This document shows positions 1-10,500 of a stretch of DNA of 21,220 nt, one piece after another. The notes beneath the pieces were generated by a model. The model did not search any database. It saw nothing but the letters and a program-made list of their open reading frames with translations, and was not told where the DNA came from. The translations under genes and the position numbers were made by a program. Numbering within the stretch: position 1 is the stretch's first letter; each line of letters opens with the position of its first letter. This DNA is from JABHHG01 sp964419445 (GTDB lineage: Bacteria; Fidelibacterota; Marinisomatia; SCGC-AAA003-L08; D37C17): positions 1 through 21,220 of the forward strand of contig CAYQPE010000023.1 of NCBI GenBank assembly GCA_964419445.1. The letters run 5' to 3'.

Positions 1-46
1 GTTCAAGTGAAATACTTGTAACAATATTTGACAATTTTAGAATTGC

Positions 47-3000
47 CTATTTTACGAGGAGAGCTTTTTGTGTTTTATTAAATGTTTTATTACTATTTAA
101 TGAATTTGCATCAAGTTTAATGAAGTAAACGCCACTTGCAATGGATGATGCATCCCAGTTAAGTTGATGATATCCAATATCCATTACTTCGTTTAATAAT
201 TCTAATACGAGACGGCCTTGCAAATCATAAACCTTTATACTGACCATACTTTCTTCTGGTAAAGCAAATGGAATCGCCGTAGTAGGATTAAATGGATTTG
301 GATAATTTTGACTTAATTCGAATGTTTGAGGAATCTCATTTATTGAAATATCCACAGATTGAACAATATCAAACATGTTTTCATCGATCAATTGGAATCC
401 AAAGTGGTTATCCAATGCACCATTGATTTTATTGGTACTTAATTCGATAGTTGTTACTACATCTTCTTTTAAATTGAAATTTGCATAACCTAAAATACCA
501 TTTTGGTTTTGGAGGTGTTGTGTCGCATATGCGATACAATTATATATTCCCCATTCTCTATTTTCTAAAATTGAAAAATCATTTTGACTTATAGTTGCAG
601 ATTCCCAATCAAATCCCACAAACTCTAAAACTTCTTCGTCAAAAGCAATTTCCACATCAATACCTTCTATAAAGGCTTCCCCATCTTTATAAAGAGGAAT
701 TCTAATAACCTCATCAATTCCACTAATTTGATAATGCCCCTCATGTGCTTCTCTTGATAAACGATCTCTATCATCATACCAATCACCATCAACATCACCG
801 ATTCTATATGCAGTAATAATTTGATTATCTACATTTTCTACAATAGTTGAAAGACCATCTGCATTAAAATAATCCTCAACATCTGAACTATTAATTTCTG
901 AGAGCGCATCAATCATTGCTTCAGTACTATCCAAAACAGCCATATCAACTAAAGTGGGGTCAAATATCCAGTTTAATGGATATTCAAAATCGAGGATATC
1001 ATTATTATTCCCATCAAACAATACTGAAATAAATGATGGGTCAAATGTTGAAATATTATTATTGGATTCAGGGACGAATCTCCAATGTAATAACTGGGAA
1101 TTGAGTTGACTAATTATACCTACCAAATACCGAGCAATACGTGCAGCATCAAAGGCATTAACATCACCATTTAAGTCAGCGTCGGCGGCATATAGCTGTT
1201 CTTGTGTAAATGAGTATAATCCAATTTGATGTCGCGCAATTCTTGAAGCATCAACAGCAGATAGCCCTTGAACCGAATTGTCAGATTTATTTATCACACT
1301 TAAATAATCACCACGTAGTAGTTGTGGAATGATAAATTGCCCAGAACTATTTGTATTTGTAGAATATGAGGTATCTCTTTCAGTCAATTCTGAAATACCT
1401 ATAATATCCAAATCTACATCATGCACTGGAATAGAATCATCAGCATAGTATTGAACTTGACCATCAACTTCAAACATACCTTTAACTATATTTAATTTGA
1501 TAAGATTCGAATTTACATCTGATAAATTCAATTTAGACATTTGGAAATCAAGGGTAACCTGTTCACCAACATCTCCAGTAACATCAACTATTAAATCAAA
1601 AATATGACTAATTCCTTCTGGGTTTATAGGATCACCAGTAGCATAAATAACAATACCTAACACATCTTGTACCTCTGAGGTATAACCCCAAATCAAATTG
1701 TAGGATGCGTTAATATCATCCTCTTCATTTACACTTGCTAAACCATCACCAAAAATGCCGTTAGTAATATCTACATCAGAAACTATCACTTTTTCAGGGT
1801 CAATATTAAATTGTAGCTCAATACCATATAAATACTCTTCATCATAATTATATAGATTAACAGGAACTCTATTTGCTATTTCACTTTCTGGATAAATGTT
1901 ATCCTCTATAAGTGGTAATAATATAGATGGAACATATTCACATCCGCTCAGGTCTTCGGTTACTGAATGAGGATTATAGTTTGATGCATTTTCATCACTA
2001 CATCCTGAGCATGAATCAAAGTCACAACTACCATCATCGTAAAAATTATCTGGAAGCTGATCACCATCACAATCAATATTTGTCAAACAATAATAATTGC
2101 ATGCATTACTACTACTACAGCCAGAAACATAGTTCAATAATTTTACCTCAATAGATAAATTTGCGAATTGCTCTGCAGATACTTTAACCTGATCCCCATT
2201 TTGCGTTCTCATGTCAATTGGGTCTTCACCTACAAATAGCGTAATGCTATAATCATCGCTGAGATCATCCATCTCCCAAGACAATACTACTTCATTATCT
2301 GGGTTCGAAACTGGATGATGAATATTTAGTGACTCTCCGATTAGATTCCAAACGTATAATGTGTCATGTGAAGTTTGAATATCTCTCATAAAATGTTCAG
2401 AATCTAATGAGAACTCATCTGACCATTGAGTATTATCAATTTTTAATAAGGTATAGGGTTGCAATAAAGAATTAAATGGAAGATGGTATACATCTTCACC
2501 TTTGTTAAACCCATTAGAGGCGAATTCATTAAAACCAACTTCAATATAATCTCCGAAACTTTCAACATTTGCACCAAAAGCACGTGATTTTAATTTCAAT
2601 CTCCAATGAGAAGGATCGTCATTGCTTTCAGGAATATAATCTAATTTATTTTCGACACTTAAAGTTAGAGATGATTCATGTGCATATACCCAATATCCCT
2701 TAAATGGTTCAGATGAATTTATTGGAATATGTGTAGCTAATTCATTATCAAACCCTAATAAGATATTGCTAATTAATTGGCTCTCAACGGCTTCACTCCA
2801 TGAATATAAATCACCATTTACATCAATGATATCGAAAGATCCTACTTCTATTGACTTGATGAGAGGTACTGATATTAAATTCCAACCGTATTCTAAAGGA
2901 ATGTCATATTGTGAAAATAAATCACCATTTAATAGCATGTTTGAAGAGTTAAGGAGCCAGAAATAATACCCTTCACCAGAGTTTAAACTCAAGTCTTGAT

Positions 3001-6000
3001 ATTCACCATCCTGATTGATAGCCATCCATGTCCCAGGATTTATTCCAGAATAATTTATAATTTCATCAAAATTTTCATCACCCATACCCAGTGGACTGCC
3101 AAATAAATGCCATCCACCTTGGAAATTATCCTCCAATTGATTTTCGGTAATTATAAACTGATTATCATTTTCATCCATATACTGGGCTAAATCACCACCA
3201 TTACCAAAAGTATATCCACCTACATCGGTAATTTGAGCTCTAATTTTTACTTCATCTGAAAACCCATGTATATTGGATGGATCAATATCTTCATAAATTG
3301 TGTATATATCATCTGTTGATAATAGTATCTGGGACTGAGCATCATCTTCAAAATCTCCATTATAGGAAATATATAAATCAAGATGACTAATGGATTCTAC
3401 ATTCTCAAATTCCAATTCAATATCTAAAGTTCCTCGACCAATAATTTCTGCTCCATTTGGAGAGACCACTGTCACAGAAGGTCTATCTTTAGTATAAATA
3501 CATACTTCATCAGAGTACTCACATTGATCATTAAAATTACATGCTAAAATTTTATAGCAATATTCAGTGGATGGCTCTAAATCTTCATCTACTATTTCAA
3601 ATTGCTCAAATAAATCTCCATCATTGGCAAGTTGGGGGTCTACTACATCTAATATGGGTAAATCATCTCTTAAAATTTTATAATAACTTGCAAAAGTATC
3701 GTCAGCATCATTAATACTTAAACCAAAATATGGTGGCCTTGGATTATTTCCGCCGTCATATTCGCCATTATAAAGTCCATCATCATTTGGCTCATCTACA
3801 AAGGGCTCAGCATCATTCCAATGCCCATCATTTGATTCATCAACCCAATATTCAAATTGCTCACCTTCACCCTGATCCCAAAGTCCATTACCATTTAAAT
3901 CAGTAAAGTCATGCCAGCCATTTTCATTAGTATCATCAAATTCCCAAGTACCTGTACCTTCACCTTGGTCTGAATATGTGTATCCTAAATCACCAGGACA
4001 AAGGTTGTCAAAACCGCAATCTTCAAAATATTCAAAATCATCCCATTGACCATTATTATTTAAATCCATATAGGATTCACCCGTGAAATGAGATTCAATC
4101 CAATGTAAATTAATAAAATACAAATCAGAAGATGCAACGATGCTATCAACTTTTGCCGGCTTTGGAGCTTCTAATATATTTATATAAACAGAGTCTGGAG
4201 CGGATAAAGATGTTCCGTCATTTACTTCAAGTTCAAACCCTTTTATACCAAGATTTCCAATATATGTACTAAATGTAGCTTCAACAAACTCATTTTCAGA
4301 TGCCGATGTCCAGGAATATGTTAATTCGTCTAAATGAGGTAAATACTCAAATACATCAGAGTTTTCTTCATAAAAATTATCTGGATCTAATGATTTGTTT
4401 ACATGAGTGAAATCCTCATTAAACGGAAGGGTAATATCAACGCTCACCTCATCATCATCTACTAAATCATAATAAATCAAATTTTCACCAGCATTGGCAA
4501 TGGGCATTCTATTTTCTAATGTTATTAATTCCAATACTTGAGCAGACTTTTCACCCTCTCCTGCAATATTTACAGCTGAAACTTCATAGGTATAAAATGT
4601 AGAATAATCTAAACCTCTATCGGTATAACTTGTCCCAGATACACTTTCGGCAACAAGCTCACCATTTCTCCATATATTAAAACTTTCAGCGGGGTACTGT
4701 TTCAATCCTGATTGACAACAAGGATCTTCCCATTGGATTGTAGCCTCTCTATAGTTCCCTTCTCCTGCTAAATTAATTGGAGGCTCTGGTATTGCATTCC
4801 CAACAATAATTTGTAAATCATCACGAGTGCCAGGACCTAAGTATCCCAAATCGACTTGTTGTCCATCTTCAATTTTTTGAAAAGTATCATTATAAAAAAG
4901 ATATACCGTATTCCCACCGGCATTATTAACAAAGTAAAACGTTAGTTTTGGGAATCCATAAGTATTGGTTTCAAGCTGAGCATTCCATTCAATTACCGAT
5001 GAAGACAGGTCCACATTTTCACGAATGTCCTGTGTATATTTTTCAATAAGCTGATTACCAATAAAATTCCCCCATTCAGGATGTGGAAAAAATAATGAAA
5101 CATAATTACCAAAATGTGGTGGCTCTTGGAAATCTAATTCGTCTAATTGGTCATTGGCTGCATCATCTACACCAATGAGATTGTACTCATCTGATTCCAA
5201 TTCTTCACCGCTGAATCCAATAAATTCTGTTACTATTTGAATTCCCCACTCTAATTGCTCTCCATAAGGGGACTCTGGTGTTGCACATGCAAATTCTGAG
5301 CTAGTTGAGGTTCCATAACCACCTGTTGAAACTGAGTTGATTGCGAAACAGTATTCTATATTTTCATCTAAATTGGGAATATGAACTAAAGTATCTGCCA
5401 GTGATAGAATAACTTCATTTTCTAAATTAACAACTTCATATGTGAATCCATTATCAGCATATAATTCAGGGGGTGACCATTGTAAGATTACACGACCATT
5501 ACTTGATTCTGAGTTAAAACTCTCTACTGTCGGTAGGGGGAGAACTGTAGAGGAAACCGGATCATGTGCTTCACCTTCTACCCCATTAGGGTTAATTGCT
5601 AGTACAACATACTCATTTATAGAGCTTGCTAATAAATTACTATCAGTATAGCTTCCAGCACCGAATCCAAACCATTGATTCTCAACGATTAATTCACCAT
5701 TTCTATAAATACTAAAATTTGGATATTGAGGATGTGGCATCCAATTTAATACTATTTCACCTTCGCCTGCAGAAAGGATCAATCCTTCAACAGGATTTGC
5801 AGGAGGGATGTCTGCATTTTCGCAAATTAAATCTGATGGCATGGAATCACCATATTGATGACTTGCAATAATTCGTATACAACTTTCTTCATCATCTTCA
5901 AGGTCATCTATTGTAATTTCATTACCATCAAAATCAGATGTTAAAATGTTATCGTTACCATCAAATATTGTAAATATATAATTAGAATCTTCCGCATAGG

Positions 6001-7344
6001 ATTGCGGCGTTTCCCATATAAATGATACAAAACCTGCTCCAGATATAGTCTCAAACTCAGTTACTTCATATATTGGTAAAACTTGATAAGTCACTTCATC
6101 TGAGGCTTCACCTTCATACCCCTCACTATTTGATGCTGAAACTGAAAAAGTATAATTTGTACTGGTAAATAAATTTTGAGCATTGTAGGATGTATCAGCA
6201 GCTGAAACAATTGACTCTAAAACTTCATCCTTATAAATATTATAACTAGAAGTGTGTGCTGTACTATTCCAACTTAATAATAAACTAGCTTCACCGGGAG
6301 TGGCTGTTACATTCTCTACTTTTTCTGGAATGCTTTCTGGGCCAATTTCGAAAGATAGTGGTGTTAATGATTCACCAAATTCAGATTGAGTTCTTATATT
6401 TAAACTATAGGTGGTAGACCAACTTAAACTATCTAAAATAAAGGGAGATGAAACACTAATACTTACATCTTCTCCATCAAGATTCCCCTCTATATAATAA
6501 GCAAAAATATTACCAAGTCCGCAGGGCTGGGTCCATTCAATGTGGATTTTATTTTCGTTTTCAAATGTAAAAATACTTAAATCTGCTAATATTCCAGGGC
6601 TACCATCACATTCATCTGGGTCTGTAGCAAGGTAATCATAGTCGCACGAGTTTAATTCCATGCAACCCATAATTTCAAATTCATCGCAAACTAAATCTTC
6701 ATCAATGTCATTTAAACAATTGCCATCGCAATCCAAATATTCTTCTTCAGGATATTCACAGCTACCATNNNNNNNNNNNNNNNNNNNNNNNNNNNNNNNN
6801 NNNNNNNNNNNNNNNNNNNNNNNNNNNNNNNNNNNNNNNNNNNNNNNNNNNNNNNNNNNNNNNNNNNNAAACAATTGCCATCGCAATCCAAATATTCTTC
6901 TTCAGGATATTCACAGCTACCATTTTCTTCGGTTGCATTTTCATTGAAATTACACGCAACTGAATCTGTACAACCACCGAGTTCTAATTCATCGCAGACT
7001 AAATCTTCATCTACATCATTTAAACAATTGCCATCGCATTCCAAATATTCTTCTTCAGGATATTCACAGCTATCATCTTCTTCGGTTGCATATTCATTGA
7101 AATTACACGCAACTGAATCCGTACAACCACCGATTTCCAATTCATCACAAATTAAATCTTCATCAATGTCATGTAGACAATTGTTGTCGCAATCGTAATA
7201 TTGGTCTGGATATTCACAGCTACCATCATCAGTAATGGCTTCAGGATCAAAATTACAGGCATCCTGATCGGTGCATCCGACTTCATCTGCCCATGTAAAA
7301 TTCATGAGCAATACAATGGATAATATAAGCCCTAACTTATTCAT
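47..7344 (-). CDS. Giant modular secreted surface protein with cohesin-like and dockerin-like modules and T9SS sorting domain (split by assembly gap)
   Basis: Start ATG is at 7342-7344, followed by a signal peptide (MNKLGLILSIVLLMNFTWA). Modules in N-to-C order, by nucleotide position: Cys-rich 51-aa repeats (7281-6600, broken by the N gap); an FN3-like array (about 6600-5270); a 'WGIQ...NYVSLFFPHPEW' domain (5255-4790); FN3 (4780-4530); a PKD/cadherin-like domain (4510-4160); FN3 with DxNxNGxWD calcium loops (4150-3500); an Ig-like 'SVTVVSPNGAE' domain (3495-3150); 'GWHLFGS/GWNLISVP' (3130-2650); a 'WRLKLK...GEDVYHLP' domain (2620-2120); a Cys cluster (2130-1935); cohesin-like (1900-1480); carboxypeptidase-regulatory-like (1475-1285); a paired dockerin-like motif (1280-1110); a second cohesin-like domain (720-400); and a C-terminal sorting domain with YPNPFNPTT (335-50). 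The two sides of the gap are in different frames only because exactly 100 Ns were inserted. Likely a cell-surface or secreted adhesin or scaffold; substrate unknown. No strong Shine-Dalgarno site precedes the start. No catalytic domain is visible. Confidence 0.9.
6600..7281 (-). repeat. Tandem 153-bp (51-aa) Cys-rich coding repeats
   Basis: Each unit encodes GCTDSVACNFNE-type, GSCEYPEEEYLDCDGNC-type and DVDEDLVCDELE-type segments. Copy 1 (50 aa) spans 7281-7132, copy 2 spans 7131-6979, copy 3 starts at 6978 and runs into the N gap. A fourth, partial copy lies on the other side of the gap (6768 to about 6672) and is followed by a diverged tail (MGCMELNSCDYDY). Copies 3 and 4 are nearly identical at DNA level. 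The even Cys spacing and acidic residues suggest disulfide or calcium-stabilised spacer modules; that role is inferred. Confidence 0.9.
6769..6868. other. Scaffold gap of 100 Ns inside the Cys-rich repeat array
   Basis: There are exactly 100 Ns. The 55 bases to the left (6714-6768) and the 55 bases to the right (6869-6923) are identical, as expected for two contigs ending on the same k-mer node in a repeat. The true gap length should be -55 + 153n bases (for example -55 or 98), because only these values keep both repeat phase and reading frame. The placeholder 100 shifts the frame. Confidence 0.95.
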
Positions 7345-7434
7345 TATCTTTTTTGAACAGCGATTTCCCTTGCTAACATACTATTTTTTAAGCAATTCAC
7401 TTTGCTTTTACCGACGGAAAATTAAGAATTCTAA

Positions 7435-7463
7435 CCTATATAATTTTATGAAAAGAATCACAA
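7435..7463 (-). promoter_or_regulatory. Possible promoter of the giant surface-protein gene
   Basis: On the minus strand a -35-like TTGTGA (7458-7463) and a -10-like TATAGG (7435-7440) are separated by 17 nt, about 90 bp before the start codon. Both hexamers are imperfect, and other AT-rich alignments are possible in this 248-bp intergenic region. Confidence 0.25.
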
Positions 7464-7493
7464 ACTAATACAATCCCCTCAATTTTACGAAAA

Positions 7494-7511
7494 TTGTGAC
7501 TATTGTCACAA
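7494..7511. promoter_or_regulatory. CRP-type palindromic operator
   Basis: TTGTGACTATTGTCACAA is a perfect 7-4-7 inverted repeat. It contains TGTGA-N6-TCACA, the classical CRP/FNR-superfamily (CRP-type) consensus. Its centre is about 158 bp upstream of the giant gene's start and about 75 bp upstream of the transcription start implied by the tentative promoter. Which regulator binds it is unknown. Confidence 0.55.
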
Positions 7512-7545
7512 CTAAAGAAAGCATTTAAAATCTTTAATATACACA

Positions 7546-7569
7546 GAAGCCCTCACAATGGAGGGCTTC
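7546..7569 (-). terminator. 3' hairpin after the second giant gene
   Basis: GAAGCCCTC (7546-7554) and GAGGGCTTC (7561-7569) form a perfect 9-bp stem with a 6-nt loop. It lies 23 nt beyond the TAA stop at 7593-7595. The U-tract is poor on the minus strand (TGTGTATATT), so it could terminate transcription weakly or protect the mRNA 3' end. Confidence 0.5.
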
Positions 7570-7592
7570 CATGCAAATAATATTGAATATAC

Positions 7593-10500
7593 TTATTTCA
7601 ATAACATTAGTTTTTGAGTTGCGATATTATCACCTGCTTCAACTTGAACAAGATACATACCACTAGATACATTTCCTGCGTTCCATTGAATTGTGTGATA
7701 ACCAGCATTCATATGTCCATTAACCAATTCAGCTACAACTTGACCTACTACATTGTAAACCTTAACAGATACAAATCCATCTTGGTTTAGATCTAGGTTT
7801 AAACTAGTTGTTGGGTTAAATGGATTTGGATAAGCTGAACTTAATGCAAAGTTATCAGGTACTGGATTCAAGAATGAATTTACATTACCCACAACAATTG
7901 TCATATTTTCAGCATTATCAATTTCAACAGATGTTTCAACTTTCATATCAATCACTTCACCGTCAACAATTAAAGATACATCAGCATCCAATGCAACAGG
8001 TGCGTTCCATGATAATTCAATAGCATTTTCTACATTATATTTATCGGCAGAAATATTCCATGCTTCATATTCATCATAATTAGTTGATTTAACATCTTTG
8101 AAGAAATATGGCATATTAACTTCTACACCATTTTCATCTTTAGTACTCATCCAATCTGAGTTATCAATGTACATATCAATCATTGATGCAGATGATGGAT
8201 TTGGCATATCAAATTCATCTTCACCAAATTTGAATGATGATGTTGCATCTTCAGACAATGCAATAGTGATATAGTCACCAGTAGCATTTCCTGCTACATC
8301 TTTAGCATGTACTGATAATGCCCATACATCTTCAGATGCTTCTCTTGCAAGTCCAGACTCTGTTGGAGCAAAACTTAAAGAAAGATCTCTTGATGTATTA
8401 ATCCAGTAACCACCCCATGGTTGTAAGCGGTTATATGGGAAGTGAGAATCACCAAACCAACCATTAATTGTTGGAGCAACCCAACCCGCATCAACTGCAG
8501 CTTCCCAACCTAAAGATACACCATCGTAACTTACTTGGATATCACCTTTATCAACTTCTGTTACTAGAGGATTCGCAATCAAATTCCATCCATGAGACAA
8601 GTCTAATGAAGAGAAATCATCGCCATTACCTGGATCACCAGTTACAGGCTGACCATATTCAAGTGAAAGTAAGCCACTTGATGAATTAGTCAATGCAAGG
8701 TAGAATCCTTCACCGTGATTTAGGTTTAAGTCTTCATATGCACTATTAGAATCAAAGGCTAACCAGTCAGCACCCCAAGTTCCCAACGAACCGACATTAT
8801 CGTTCATTAAAGTACTACTTGCACCACCAACATCCATAGCTGAGCCAAATAGATGCCATCCTTCTGAGAATGACTTAGAAAGTGCGTGTGCAGCTAAAGA
8901 AAATGAACCATCACTGGCATCATTATTACCCTCTTTATTGTCACCATTAAAATCACCAATATCAGTTACCGTAATTCTGATTTTACCATCATAGTAAATT
9001 TCAGAACCATCTGAATCAACTGAAGCCGAATATGACCCATTATCATCACCATCAGCACTACCAGAGATAGAGCCTTCGTCATCATCTTCAGCTACCCAAC
9101 CATTTTGACCTAAGAATTCAATATCTATAGAAGAAATGAATCGATCATTAGTTGTTGTAAATTCAACTGCATATTCATCGTTATCAAAACGAGCATCATC
9201 AAATGTATGAATTTCTCCACCATTTGGATTTAATACAGTTACTGTAGGTCTAGCATGTGTGTGATGTGATGTTGCATCAGAAGCAGCACCAGTGTCATCA
9301 CTGTTATAAGCTTCTACTACAAAATCATAATCTGAATCAGCAGCTAATGATTCTTCATGGTGTGAATAAACTGCACCATCACCTTGATCATTATCATAAG
9401 TAGCTACTGCTTCGCCATTTAGATAAACAACAAAATATTCAGTGTTGTTTAAGCTTCCAGTATAGATTTCTTCACCATTACTATTTGTGAAGTCAGAACG
9501 ATCGAGTACGCCTTCACTCCACTCAATCTTAATATGCTTAAATGCATTATAAGGATCATCAATTGCTAATGATGTTGGTGCAACTGCACCTGGTTCATTA
9601 TAAATTGAAATTGAAAATGATGCTTCAGCAGATGCACCGTAATTATCGGTTGCTGTCAATGTGAAGGTATGAGAACCTTCAACAAGGGCTTGGTCATTGT
9701 CAAGCGCAGGATAATCTGGAAGCTCACCACTTGTTGAGGCTTGACCACCATCATTTCCAGGGCCATCATATGACCAGCTGTATGCTAATTCATCACCATC
9801 ACTATCATCAACTGAATGTGCTGACATAGAAATATCTTTAGCATCTTCATCTGTATTCATGTACCATTCTTGGTCATCACCAACTGATACACTTGGTCCA
9901 GCATTTCTTTCAGCTTCAACACCAACAACAATTGAAGATTCATCACTGTCACCATAAGCATCAGTAACAATCATTTTAACTACATATATATCAGCAGGCA
10001 AATTGTCATCATATGTAATATCAGATGAAGCATCTAATTCAGTTACATATATTTCATCACCACCATCCAATTCGAATGGTTCACCTAAGTCATAGTCACC
10101 ATTGTCATTTAAATCTGAGAATGAAAATCCTTCAATTTCACCTGCAATCAATTTAAACTCATAGGAAAGATCATCACCATCAGCATCAGATGAGCTTGAA
10201 GCATCAAATGATAGTGATGCAGTAGATGATTCTGTGTCACCATCATGAGGTACATACCATAATTGATCACCTGCATCATAGTCATTACCATCTGAGTTAT
10301 GATTATCTCCCATGGTTAAGTCAGACGCACCATCACCGGCAACAATTAAATCTAAACCAGAAGCTGCAACAGGGTCAGCATTTGGCTCATCATCAATACT
10401 TACAGAAATAGAGGCATCACTACTACGAGTAGCGGAACCACCACGCACCGGATAGTCTGCAGTAACATGTAAGTTTAATGAGAATGACTTTGTATCGCCA

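Noticed and set aside
6875..7198. Plus-strand Ser/Gln-rich ORFs opposite the repeats
   Set aside because: They are mirror translations of the Cys-rich repeat coding strand.
6600..7281. CRISPR-like or satellite DNA interpretation of the repeats
   Set aside because: The unit is 153 bp, in frame and encodes a conserved Cys pattern with no spacers; it is a protein repeat.
6712..7344. Separate 210-aa protein ending past the gap
   Set aside because: It ends only because 100 Ns put the far side out of frame; with a 98-base (or 98 + 153n) gap it is the N-terminus of the giant protein.
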